Part shown: piece by piece, positions 1 through 7,759 of the stretch | Layout of the letters: every line of letters starts with the position of its first letter | Numbering within the stretch: position 1 is the stretch's first letter | DNA from: Candidatus Methylopumilus universalis | GTDB taxonomy: Bacteria; Pseudomonadota; Gammaproteobacteria; Burkholderiales; Methylophilaceae | Length of the DNA stretch: 64,000 bases | Assembly (NCBI GenBank): GCA_945883335.1 | Contig: CAMCXI010000006.1 | Span: 25,343 to 89,342, forward strand | Direction: 5' to 3' | Notes under the pieces: model-generated | The model's database searches: none | The model's input: the letters and a program-made list of their open reading frames with translations, nothing else | What the model was told of the DNA's origin: nothing | Program-made: the position numbers and the translations under genes

Positions 1-1141
1 CTGATAGGTCTTGATTAAAAGCTAATTGGCCGTTTAAACCATAAGACTGTTGCTTTGTTCTACTTCTATTAAGTGCACCTGAGCAGGCATCATCAGCCTC
101 AACGCCTAATGGATAATTATCAGTTGAGCATGCAGTATTATTTGCGATTAGTGAAAGGCCATCATCGTAATCATCATTCACATCGCCATTCAAGGTCTTA
201 CGCTTTGAGTCACGATAGTAAGCATTTCCGCTAAACATCACATCATTGTTTAACCAGTGACTTCCTGATAGATTTAAGAACGAAAGCGTATTTTTAGTTT
301 GGTCAGGTCTAGTGTGAATTGCATTACGGCCAAGGGTTTGCATAAACTCGCGTTGTACCAAGCCATTACCAATCATATTGTTGTTGGCATGGGTATAGCT
401 TAAATCAATTTTAGTGGTTTCATTTTGCCAACCTACCTTACCAAAGAACTGACGAACGTCGGTTGGTGAAGCTTGACGCCAGCCATCTTCACTGAACATA
501 TTCGCTGAGAAGAAATAATCGACTGAACCGTCTTTGCTTACACCGCCGATTTCAGCTGAACCCGTTTTACGGCCCCATGAACCTGCTGAAAGCTCAGCCG
601 CACCGCCTTGGTGCGTGCGACCACTTTTGGTTTGTACTGAAATTGCACCACCCAATGTATTTAAACCAAAGAGCGGGTTAGTACCTGGGATCAATGACAT
701 ATTTGCAATTGCGTTCATTGGAATCAAGTCCCAATTAACTGCATCGCCAAATGATTCATTCACACGCACACCATCCACATACACTGACATGCCTTGTGGC
801 GTACCTAGCAATGGAGATGCTGTAAAGCCACGGAAAGTCACGTCAGGCTGGAACGGGTTATTTTGTGTATCCACAACGCTCACGCCCTGCAAATTATTGT
901 TCATATAATCCGCGATGGTGACGCTTTGTTGTTGTTTGAATTCTTCACCATTCACCAATTGAATATTGGCCGGCACTTTATTGATCGAAAGTCCAATGCC
1001 TGGCATTGGCGTGGTACTGACCACGTCTACTTTATCTGCGTTAATTTTATTTGTTTTAACCGTATCAGCCGCATAAGCTGAAGTTGCAGCAAGCACGCCA
1101 GCAACCGCTAAAACAATAGGCTTTAATTTTACGTTAACCAT
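1..1141 (-). CDS. TonB-dependent outer-membrane receptor, N-terminal part (cut by window edge)
   Basis: Reading leftward from 1141 the frame stays open to the window edge, giving about 380 residues. It opens with a signal peptide (MVNVKLKPIVLAVAGVL, then ATSAYA before the mature ADTVKTNK), then a TonB-box-like segment (DKVDVVST) and a plug domain with the typical pieces NLQGVSV, VYVDGVRVNESFGD, PGTNPLFGLNTLGGAI and GGAAELSAGSWG, before the first barrel strands. This family moves scarce substrates such as metal chelates or vitamins across the outer membrane using TonB-ExbBD energy. Two adjacent ATGs exist (1144 and 1141); the second has GGAG at good spacing. The substrate cannot be told. It is divergent from the sensor kinase downstream of it on the plus strand, and a motif shared with two other local promoters lies in the gap. 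Confidence 0.9.
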   Translation of the reverse strand, partial: MVNVKLKPIVLAVAGVLAATSAYAADTVKTNKINADKVDVVSTTPMPGIGLSINKVPANIQLVNGEEFKQQQSVTIADYMNNNLQGVSVVDTQNNPFQPDVTFRGFTASPLLGTPQGMSVYVDGVRVNESFGDAVNWDLIPMNAIANMSLIPGTNPLFGLNTLGGAISVQTKSGRTHQGGAAELSAGSWGRKTGSAEIGGVSKDGSVDYFFSANMFSEDGWRQASPTDVRQFFGKVGWQNETTKIDLSYTHANNNMIGNGLVQREFMQTLGRNAIHTRPDQTKNTLSFLNLSGSHWLNNDVMFSGNAYYRDSKRKTLNGDVNDDYDDGLSLIANNTACSTDNYPLGVEADDACSGALNRSRTKQQSYGLNGQLAFNQDLS

Positions 1142-1226
1142 CATATCTCCAAGTAATTTCTTAGTAGGCGTTTTTAGACGCTTTTATAACGAATGAGACT
1201 TTATCAAAACTTGCGAGCCAAAACAC

Positions 1227-1250
1227 TAGGAAAAACTCCCGAATTTATGG
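1227..1250 (-). promoter_or_regulatory. Composite motif, copy A (upstream of the TonB receptor)
   Basis: TAGGAAAA (1227-1234) is followed by CTCCCGAATTTATGG (1236-1250), whose reverse complement reads CCATAAATTCGGGAG. Close relatives lie at 3421-3449 and 4546-4573. The site is in the divergent gap between the receptor gene and the two-component operon. A binding site for the neighbouring NarL-type regulator is an inference. Confidence 0.4.
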
Positions 1251-1324
1251 CTTAAGTTTCCATTTCCAGCCCGCCAGCGCTATAGTGAGAAACTGTTTTT
1301 GCAAACCAACTTAGGCCATTTACC

Positions 1325-2668
1325 TTGACTTTGAAATTAAGACTCAACCTCATCATTACCGCGCTATTACTTTTGGTGATGTTTGCTGGCGCCTTTTTAT
1401 CGCTTAACAATGCCCGCCAAAACGCCCATGCAGAGGTCGCTTCGGCTGAAAAATTAGTGCTTTATCTATTTGATACCGCCATTCTCGACAACCCTAATTT
1501 AGGTCAAAGAAAGCTTGCAACTAAGGGGTTTCATCTTCAGCAGCTCAAGCACATGCGCCACTTAAAGATTGAGCTAATTGATAGCACAGGCAAGGTGATT
1601 GATAGCAACCAAACAAAGGATGACATCACCATTCAAAATGAAGCGCCAGCGTGGTTTGGACGCCTACTTAACGAGCTCACCGCAAAATGGGAGCCCTCTG
1701 TGCGCAAATTAGGATACCAGGGCATAGCACTGGGCCAGTTAGTAATTACGCCTGACCCAACTTACGAATATGCCGAGAAGTGGAAGCAGATTACCGAGCT
1801 ACTGACTTTGGTATTAGTGTTTTTTGTATTAGTAAATTTGATGGTGATATGGGCCGTATCTCAAGCGCTAAAGCCAACCACCAAGATTTTAGATGCGCTG
1901 AATGAACTTGAAAACGGTAACTTAGCCGCCCGTCTCCCAGCTTTCAAGCTACCAGAACTATCTCGCATCGGCGAAAAATTCAATCGCATGGTGGAAAAGC
2001 TTCAACTGAGCATTTTGCAAAATCACAAACTGACTCAGCAGCTCATTACCCTTCAAGAAGAAGAACGTAAAAATCTAGCGCGTGAGTTGCACGATGAGTT
2101 TGGGCAATGCCTCACCGCGATTAATACCGATGCCAGCGTAATTTCTAAAGTGGCCGATAAAAAGTATCCTGAAATTAAAGAAAGTGCACTTGCAATTAGC
2201 CAACTTTCACGGCACCTCATTGAAATGGTGAGCGGCCTTTTACAGAAACTTCGTCCTGGAATTTTAGATGAGCTAGGCTTATCACCAGCTCTTTTAGACC
2301 TTGTAGACACATGGAAATCCCGCAACAAAACCATTGTTTGCGATATCAACGTCAGTGTCATTCAGGACGAACTCAGCGAGGCCATGAGCGTAGCGATTTA
2401 TCGTCTGGTGCAAGAGGCCTTAACCAATGTTTCAAGGCACGCTGAAGCGACGAAAGTAGAAATCGAGGTTTACCACCTCACGCAACAAGGCAAAGAAGGC
2501 ATTAAAGTAATGGTGAAAGACAACGGAAAAGGCTTTGTGGTTCATCAAGCCAACGGCTTTGGCCTGCCAGGTATGCGTGAACGAGTTGAGGGTTTGGGTG
2601 GCCACTTCGCGATCAAGTCAGACAGCGGCACAGAAATTAAAGTATGGATACCTCACAATCCATATTAA
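1325..2668 (+). CDS. MoxY/UhpB-type membrane sensor histidine kinase
   Basis: 447 residues starting at TTG. TM helix at about 8-28, a periplasmic sensing region (about 30-155) with APAWF and ITPDPTYEYAEKW, which I match to the LapD/MoxY N-terminal family, a second TM at about 158-180, then HAMP (about 180-232). The HisKA_3 dimerisation segment has the phospho-acceptor His256 in LARELHDEFGQ. The ATP-binding domain shows Asn368 (EALTNVSRHAE), DNGKGF at 399-404 and GFGLPGMRERVEGLGG at 411-426. The kinase should phosphorylate the response regulator that begins 25 bp after its stop. MoxY-type kinases were first described with methanol oxidation genes in methylotrophs; the actual signal here is unknown. 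Confidence 0.88.
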   Translation: MTLKLRLNLIITALLLLVMFAGAFLSLNNARQNAHAEVASAEKLVLYLFDTAILDNPNLGQRKLATKGFHLQQLKHMRHLKIELIDSTGKVIDSNQTKDDITIQNEAPAWFGRLLNELTAKWEPSVRKLGYQGIALGQLVITPDPTYEYAEKWKQITELLTLVLVFFVLVNLMVIWAVSQALKPTTKILDALNELENGNLAARLPAFKLPELSRIGEKFNRMVEKLQLSILQNHKLTQQLITLQEEERKNLARELHDEFGQCLTAINTDASVISKVADKKYPEIKESALAISQLSRHLIEMVSGLLQKLRPGILDELGLSPALLDLVDTWKSRNKTIVCDINVSVIQDELSEAMSVAIYRLVQEALTNVSRHAEATKVEIEVYHLTQQGKEGIKVMVKDNGKGFVVHQANGFGLPGMRERVEGLGGHFAIKSDSGTEIKVWIPHNPY

Positions 2669-2693
2669 TGGGTGCATCAAGAAAGAATAGAAA

Positions 2694-3341
2694 ATGAGTG
2701 CTAACAATCCAATTAGAGTAATGCTCGTCGATGACCACGCTGTGGTGCGGTCTGGCGTTCGCCGTTTACTTGAACAAGACCCAAATTTTGAAGTGGTGGT
2801 AGAGGCAGAAACGGGGGAGCGCGCTTATCAAATCTTTGGTGAACATTTACCAGACATCACCGTACTTGATTTGAGTATGCCTGGCATGGGCGGCATGGAA
2901 ACCATCAAGCGCATTATCGCGCGCTACCCGACCGCTAAAATATTAGTGCTGTCCATGCACGAGAATGCGGCTTTTGCCAGCCAAGCATTAAAAGCCGGCG
3001 CCAAAGGCTACCTTGCCAAAAGCGGCTTGGCCGAAGAACTCAGCAATGCCATTCAATGGGTGATGACAGGACAAACTTATTTGGGCACAGAAATCTCGCA
3101 CAAAATCGCGTTACAGATGCACGAGTCGCAAGGCGACCCGATGCAAGTGCTTTCGGCCAGAGAGTTTGAGATTTTTAGAATGTTGGTCGATGGTGTGGAG
3201 CTAAGCACTATTGCGACAACGCTGAACATTAGCCTAAAAACAGTCGCAAACTATCAAACCATGATTAAACAAAAGCTAGGGGTAAGTAGCCCTGTGGAAA
3301 TGGTGCGCATGGCCATTAGATGCGGACTGATTGAGAGTTAA
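2694..3341 (+). CDS. NarL/FixJ-type response regulator
   Basis: 215 residues. The receiver domain (about 7-122) has the acidic pair Asp13-Asp14, phospho-acceptor Asp59 in VLDLSMPGMGG, the switch Ser88 and Lys110 in AKGYLAKSG. The C-terminal LuxR-type HTH (about 150-210) shows LSAREFEIFRMLVDG and LNISLKTVANYQTMIKQKLG. It is the cognate partner of the kinase 25 bp upstream and was probably co-transcribed with it. Close to MoxX, UhpA and other NarL-family regulators, but the targets are not readable from the protein. Candidate target sites are the related motifs in the gaps before the TonB receptor, the zinc-ribbon gene and the PepSY gene (inference from position only). Confidence 0.9.
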   Translation: MSANNPIRVMLVDDHAVVRSGVRRLLEQDPNFEVVVEAETGERAYQIFGEHLPDITVLDLSMPGMGGMETIKRIIARYPTAKILVLSMHENAAFASQALKAGAKGYLAKSGLAEELSNAIQWVMTGQTYLGTEISHKIALQMHESQGDPMQVLSAREFEIFRMLVDGVELSTIATTLNISLKTVANYQTMIKQKLGVSSPVEMVRMAIRCGLIES

Positions 3342-3420
3342 TTTTTATTTCCTAAAACCCCTTCGCAATACCGCTACTAAATTTGTAGAAGTGAAAAAGG
3401 CAAAAAGCCAATCCTAAAAT

Positions 3421-3449
3421 TAGGAAAATTTCCCCCCATAAGTCGGGAG
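3421..3449 (+). promoter_or_regulatory. Composite motif, copy B (upstream of the zinc-ribbon gene)
   Basis: TAGGAAAA (3421-3428) followed by CATAAGTCGGGAG (3437-3449). A short inverted repeat CCTAA-aa-TTAGG (3413-3424) overlaps its left end. Same word pair as copies A and C. It lies about 70 bp upstream of the TTG start at 3518, a position suited to an activator site. Confidence 0.4.
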
Positions 3450-3517
3450 CATCTCACAAGACAGACAGAGCCAGCCCGAATAGTATTAACTAATTTTTTC
3501 CGTAGTGAATAGCTATT

Positions 3518-3985
3518 TTGGCGATTGTATTCAAAGAACAATTTACTGGCTTCTGCCCTTACTGCGACAAATCCACCTTAGAGAAGGCTGACTATTGCCA
3601 TCACTGTGGAAAATCGCTTTCCCCTGATCCAGCCCACACCCAATCTTTGAGAGTCCCTTTAAGCGGAACTGAGCTTAATACCCTCGTGAAAGAAACAACT
3701 CACCTATTTTTAATTTGGTGTTGCTCTATCTCACTTCTAGGCGCGGCGGCTTTAATCAATTATTTTTACCATAGTATTAGCCCCATTATTATTGCCACAG
3801 TTGGATTTGTTTATGCTCAGATCTTCTTTACGGCCAAATTAGATGAGCTATCAACCGCGATCGAATACTCGCCTCAGCCGATTGCTTTCTTCAGCTTGCT
3901 GCTTCCAGTTCTTGGCACTATTCTGTGCTATCAAAGCTTGAGCAATTTAGCGCATCGGGAAATTCGGGGACAAAGCCTTGCCTAA
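3518..3985 (+). CDS. Zinc-ribbon membrane protein of unknown function
   Basis: 155 residues from a TTG start (the only in-frame start near the conserved N-terminus; no strong ribosome site). Residues 13-30 form a double-CxxC zinc ribbon: Cys13, Cys16 in FCPYC and Cys27, Cys30 in YCHHC. Three hydrophobic segments follow (about 63-85, 87-106, 121-141), so the ribbon faces the cytoplasm if the usual positive-inside rule holds. It overlaps the next gene, a membrane-anchored LuxR-type regulator, by 8 bp, implying translational coupling and a shared role, perhaps as sensor or anti-regulator (inference). I do not recognise a characterised homologue. Confidence 0.7.
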   Translation: MAIVFKEQFTGFCPYCDKSTLEKADYCHHCGKSLSPDPAHTQSLRVPLSGTELNTLVKETTHLFLIWCCSISLLGAAALINYFYHSISPIIIATVGFVYAQIFFTAKLDELSTAIEYSPQPIAFFSLLLPVLGTILCYQSLSNLAHREIRGQSLA

Positions 3986-4523
3986 GTTTAATTTTCATCT
4001 CCATGAAATTAAGGTCAAAAAACTATTAGCTAAGTTGTGGCTTCCCATTACTTTTATTGTGATTTTGTTTCTTATCGATATCTCTTTAGACATCAACGAA
4101 AGAATCAACCCTAAGCATTTAGCCATTGAGTTTCTAATTTACCTCGTAATTATTTATATTGCTTATATTGGTTATGGTTTCTACAAGCTCGACAAAAAAA
4201 GCATTAATGCGGTGAAAGAAAATATTTCTGAAAACCATACTGAACTTAAGTTTTGGCAAAATCAAAACAAAACGCTGATTGATGGCTTATCCATTAAAAT
4301 TCATGAGCAGTTCAAGCAATGGGGCTTAACGCAAGCCGAAACAGATGTTGCGCTTTTAATCATCAAAGGCTTTAGTTTGGAGGAAATTGCTGGCCTACGT
4401 GGCACCTCGGAGCGAACGATCCGCGATCAGGCAGCATCCGTTTATCACAAAGCCAAGTTGAAAAATCGTATCGAACTTTCTGCCTACTTTTTAGAAGAGC
4501 TGTTAGCGCCCTTTCCTGATTAA
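3978..4523 (+). CDS. Membrane-anchored LuxR-type HTH transcriptional regulator
   Basis: 181 residues, TTG start overlapping the preceding stop. Two TM helices (about 16-36 and 48-68) are followed by a linker likely to be coiled (about 70-105) and a C-terminal GerE/LuxR HTH: WGLTQAETDVALLIIKGFS, EEIAGLRGTSERTIRDQA and LKNRIELSAYFLEELL. There is no receiver domain, so this looks like a one-component regulator that binds DNA while tethered to the inner membrane. It is coupled to the zinc-ribbon protein and followed, after a gap holding motif copy C, by the secreted PepSY protein, which is a plausible target. Function beyond DNA binding is inferred. Confidence 0.78.
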   Translation: MPKFNFHLHEIKVKKLLAKLWLPITFIVILFLIDISLDINERINPKHLAIEFLIYLVIIYIAYIGYGFYKLDKKSINAVKENISENHTELKFWQNQNKTLIDGLSIKIHEQFKQWGLTQAETDVALLIIKGFSLEEIAGLRGTSERTIRDQAASVYHKAKLKNRIELSAYFLEELLAPFPD

Positions 4524-4545
4524 AATTCCTTGCCAAGTCTGAAAC

Positions 4546-4573
4546 TTTTCCTATCCGTCATAAGTCGTATTCC
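4546..4573 (+). promoter_or_regulatory. Composite motif, copy C (upstream of the PepSY gene)
   Basis: TTTTCCTA (4546-4553), the reverse complement of TAGGAAAA, is followed by CATAAGTCG (4559-4567) and TATTCC. The word CATAAGTCG is shared exactly with copy B. It lies about 80-110 bp upstream of the ATG at 4655. Confidence 0.4.
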
Positions 4574-4654
4574 TTAATAAAAAAAACCCACTTAATATGC
4601 CGCCCTGGCTTAAGACGTTTTATCCAATGAATACTATTAATTAAGGAAAAAGTT

Positions 4655-5158
4655 ATGAAGAAAATTTCACTCGCACTTGCAGCACTATTAGTTTCACTCC
4701 CAGCGTTTGCAGCACCTGCTCATAAAGGCGCCGTAGAAACCTGCTTGAAGGCAGCGCTAGTAAAATACCCAGGCCAAGTCATTTCATTAGAAGCTGAAAT
4801 TGAAAAAGGCAAACCTATCTATGAGTTCGATATTAAAGGTAAAGACGGTAAAGAATGGGAAGTGGAATGTGATACAAAAACAGGTAAGCTGACTGAGTCT
4901 GAAGAAGAAATTGACATGAAAGACCCACGCTTCGCTTCAAAAGCAAAAGTTTCTTTAGAAGAAGCTAAGAAAATTGCTTTGGCCGCTAAACCAGGTGAGA
5001 TTATTGAAGTTGAGACCTCCATTGAACCTGACGGCTCGATCTCATACGAATTTGATATTAAAGGCACTGACGGCAAAGAGTGGGAAGTTGAAGTCGATGC
5101 TGTGACAGGTAAAATCGTTGAAATCGAAGAAGAGATCTATCAAATCGGTTTAGATTAA
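4655..5158 (+). CDS. Secreted double-PepSY domain protein
   Basis: 167 residues with a clear signal peptide (MKKISLALAALLVSLPAFA, cut before APAHKG). The mature protein is two PepSY repeats, about residues 27-88 and 97-165, each carrying YEFDIKG, DGKEWEVE and a TGK turn. It is strongly acidic and therefore a candidate for cation or peptide binding in the periplasm. AAGGAAAAAGTT precedes the ATG. PepSY proteins inhibit proteases or bind ligands in other systems; the role here is unknown. Its position behind the regulator pair, and motif copy C in its promoter, suggest that it is an output of the local regulatory genes (inference). The single Cys in each of EVECD and ETCLKAAL could form a disulfide within repeat 1. 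Confidence 0.8.
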   Translation: MKKISLALAALLVSLPAFAAPAHKGAVETCLKAALVKYPGQVISLEAEIEKGKPIYEFDIKGKDGKEWEVECDTKTGKLTESEEEIDMKDPRFASKAKVSLEEAKKIALAAKPGEIIEVETSIEPDGSISYEFDIKGTDGKEWEVEVDAVTGKIVEIEEEIYQIGLD

Positions 5159-5282
5159 TCCATGACATTTGTGTTTGGGAGTATCTCCTAGCGATTATCG
5201 GGAGCAATTCCGTTGGTGGCAAAAGAGTAACGAGTTAACATGAGGTCGTATCATGAAACTCCTAAAGACAAATCTTCATTTT

Positions 5283-5310
5283 AAACAGCGCCTTTGGGCG
5301 CTGTTTTTTT
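5283..5310 (+). terminator. Rho-independent terminator, shared by convergent genes
   Basis: AAACAGCGCC, loop TTTG, GGCGCTGTTT, then a run of T. It ends the PepSY transcript and sits at the stop codon of convergent tilS. Confidence 0.85.
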
Positions 5311-6646
5311 ATGTCTCAACCCTTACGTCAGTTATCCACCTAATCACCAAGCCCATGTCCCGCTCCGTGGCTTGCATCATGCAATCCACACCAACATGTG
5401 GCACCAAAGCCAGCGTATCATCTAAGTAAATCAGCGGCAATCTTTCACGTAACCAAGGCGGCATATTCGCTTCCTGGAGCAGATGTTTAAGCGTGCGTGT
5501 TGGCCTTGCTAGATCGGGCTTAAAGCGCTCGCCTCCTTGCCTGCTAGCGATGCGTAGCTTGTGCCCACCTAGCCGATCGATCGCCAAGCCCTCGCCTTGC
5601 TTGCGCTCAAAAAATAATTTAGTGCCATCGGGCATGGTTAAAGCGTCTTCACCCTGCCAAATCATAGCGATTTCAGTTGTATGTTGGGGATGATTGCATT
5701 CGATATAGGCGAAGCCTTGATACCGGCGTAAATAGGTGTCGCTCGCTTTATCAAGCAGGATTTTAAGCGCGGCATCGCCACTGGCATTGATAAGCTGCGT
5801 GAGCATGTCATCTAGCCTATTTTTACTCGGCGCTGAGAAAGCCATGCTCGCTAGCCACCAGCGGAATAAGTTCTTAGCGCGCGGCACACTCAATCTCTCT
5901 AACAACTCAACATTCATTCGACCTTCAACCACGCAAGCTTGGGCATCGATTTGCGCGAGATCATCGAGCAAATCAGCCGCTTCGGCAATGTGGGCTGCTG
6001 AGCGGGCTAACGTTACACTCGCTACCGGAAAACGTGCTTTAAGCACCGGCATCACTTCATGGCGACAGTAATTGCGATCGTACTGAATATCGCGATTACT
6101 TTCGTCTTCTACCCAAGCTAATTTAGCGGCTTCTGCGTAGGCCTCAATTTCTGCTCTTGGAATATCAAGCATAGGACGAAGCAATCTTCTATCCGCATCT
6201 TGGGCCGCCATTGCGGACAAGCCTTTCAGCCCTGCTCCGCGAAGCAGTTGTAGCAGTATGGTTTCCGCTTGGTCGTCCTGATGATGAGCAAGCAAGATGA
6301 AGTCTGCGTTAGCCCCAAATAAAGCTTGATAGCGGGCTTCGCGAGCCGCCGCTTCCAAGCCTAATCCAGCAGCCTTTTCTACCTTTACGTTTACAAGCTC
6401 AAATGGCACTTGATAGGTCTCACAAGTCTCGGCACAAAAGTTTGCCCACGCATCAGCATTGGGGCTTAAGCCATGATGCACATGGATGACCTGCAAATTG
6501 AAATTGAGCGTCTTTTTAGCTTGGGCTAATGCATGAAGCAAAACGCAGGAGTCAACGCCTCCGCTAAATGCGAGAAGCAGCGTTGGTGCTGTGTTTAAAG
6601 AGATTGCTTGGCTTAAGAATTGCGACACGTGGGCTTGAATACGCAC
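5309..6646 (-). CDS. tilS: tRNA(Ile)-lysidine synthetase TilS
   Basis: 445 residues from a GTG start; no ATG lies in frame just upstream. The N-terminal PP-loop ATPase domain shows SGGVDS at 28-33, HVHHGLSPNADAWANFC, EAAAREARYQ and AHHQDDQAETILLQLLRGAG, followed by the TilS substrate-binding and C-terminal domains (GGERFKPDLARPTRTLKHLLQE). The enzyme attaches lysine to C34 of tRNA-Ile(CAU) using ATP, changing its decoding to AUA and its charging to Ile. The accA-tilS order is usual in betaproteobacteria. Oddity: the coding string for RIQA (CGTATTCAAGCC) at the start is repeated in frame 37 bp upstream, in an untranslated-looking stretch that also forms an 8-bp stem. Confidence 0.95.
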   Translation of the reverse strand: MRIQAHVSQFLSQAISLNTAPTLLLAFSGGVDSCVLLHALAQAKKTLNFNLQVIHVHHGLSPNADAWANFCAETCETYQVPFELVNVKVEKAAGLGLEAAAREARYQALFGANADFILLAHHQDDQAETILLQLLRGAGLKGLSAMAAQDADRRLLRPMLDIPRAEIEAYAEAAKLAWVEDESNRDIQYDRNYCRHEVMPVLKARFPVASVTLARSAAHIAEAADLLDDLAQIDAQACVVEGRMNVELLERLSVPRAKNLFRWWLASMAFSAPSKNRLDDMLTQLINASGDAALKILLDKASDTYLRRYQGFAYIECNHPQHTTEIAMIWQGEDALTMPDGTKLFFERKQGEGLAIDRLGGHKLRIASRQGGERFKPDLARPTRTLKHLLQEANMPPWLRERLPLIYLDDTLALVPHVGVDCMMQATERDMGLVIRWITDVRVET

Positions 6647-6741
6647 AAAGCCCGCATCAGGCTTGTTGGCTTGAATACGGGCTTTGCGGAGTGCGTGGGT
6701 TGAAGCTTTTGTAATGTTGAAACCTTTTTGGGTTATGCCCC

Positions 6742-7731
6742 TTAGCGACGCTTAGGCGCCGCCGTTTTAACAGCAACTTCTTGGAACTTACCATAGCTCA
6801 TTAAGCGATCATAACGCTGCGCTAGCAGTTGATCAATCGGCTTGCTTTCAACTGCTTTTAATTCCTCACCCAAGGCTTTACGCAAGTTTTGCATCATCAA
6901 CTCCTGGTCACGATGTGCACCTCCCATTGGCTCAGCCACGATACGGTCAACCAAACCCGCTGTTTTGAGACGTGTTGCAGTAATGCCTAGGGTTTCCGCG
7001 GCTACCGATGCTTGGTCTGCGCTCTTCCACAAAATAGAAGCGCAACCTTCTGGCGAAATCACTGAGTAAGTTGAATATTGCAACATCAAGAGTTGGTCGA
7101 CCACACCTAGCGCCAATGCACCGCCAGAGCCACCTTCACCGATAATCACGCCAATGATCGGTGTTTTTAGTTCAGCCATGACATAGAGGTTACGTGCAAT
7201 CGCTTCTGATTGACCGCGCTCTTCAGCACCAATGCCAGGATACGCACCTGGGGTGTCAATGAGGGTGATGATAGGTAAACCAAATTTTTCGGCCATGCGG
7301 TATAAACGCAAAGCTTTACGATAGCCTTCAGGGCGTGGCATACCGAAGTTACGATATTGACGCTCTTTGACATCTCGACCTTTTTGTTGGCCAATCACCA
7401 TCACCGACTTGCCTTCAAAACGCGCTAAACCGCCAACAATAGCCGGGTCATCCGCAAATGCACGGTCACCGTGCAACTCTTGAAAGTCTGTAAATATATT
7501 TTGGATGTACTCTAATGTATAAGGGCGCTGCGGATGACGTGCGACCTGAGAAATCTGCCAGGCGGTGAGCTTGCCGTAGATGTCTTTCGTCATTTCTTGA
7601 TTTTTCTTTTGTAGACGATTGATTTCGTCATTGATATCAAGCGCGGAGCCATCTTGCACGTGGCGCAGTTCATCAATTTTCGCTTCGAGTTCAGCGATTG
7701 GTTGTTCAAAATCTAAAAAGCTTGTTTTCAT
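6742..7731 (-). CDS. accA: Acetyl-CoA carboxylase carboxyltransferase subunit alpha
   Basis: 329 residues from the ATG at 7731 ([20 protein letters not shown]), which is the family's usual N-terminus; an upstream in-frame TTG at 7752 would add seven atypical residues. Characteristic stretches are [82 protein letters not shown] and [15 protein letters not shown]. With AccD it transfers carboxyl from biotin on AccB to acetyl-CoA, giving malonyl-CoA for fatty acid synthesis. It lies between dnaE and tilS on the same strand, spaced 28 bp from dnaE, so the three may be co-transcribed. Confidence 0.97.
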   Translation of the reverse strand: MKTSFLDFEQPIAELEAKIDELRHVQDGSALDINDEINRLQKKNQEMTKDIYGKLTAWQISQVARHPQRPYTLEYIQNIFTDFQELHGDRAFADDPAIVGGLARFEGKSVMVIGQQKGRDVKERQYRNFGMPRPEGYRKALRLYRMAEKFGLPIITLIDTPGAYPGIGAEERGQSEAIARNLYVMAELKTPIIGVIIGEGGSGGALALGVVDQLLMLQYSTYSVISPEGCASILWKSADQASVAAETLGITATRLKTAGLVDRIVAEPMGGAHRDQELMMQNLRKALGEELKAVESKPIDQLLAQRYDRLMSYGKFQEVAVKTAAPKRR

Positions 7732-7759
7732 ATCAAGATTGGTTCTTATCAAATTAGGT

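Noticed and set aside
5252-5420. Plus-strand frame MKLLKTNLHFKQRLWALFFY through the terminator and into antisense tilS
   Set aside because: It translates the terminator hairpin and lies antisense to tilS; no supporting ribosome site.
6630-6690. In-frame repeat of CGTATTCAAGCC and a stem before tilS
   Set aside because: Curious, but the stem has a 23-nt loop and no T run; I cannot distinguish a small duplication without function.
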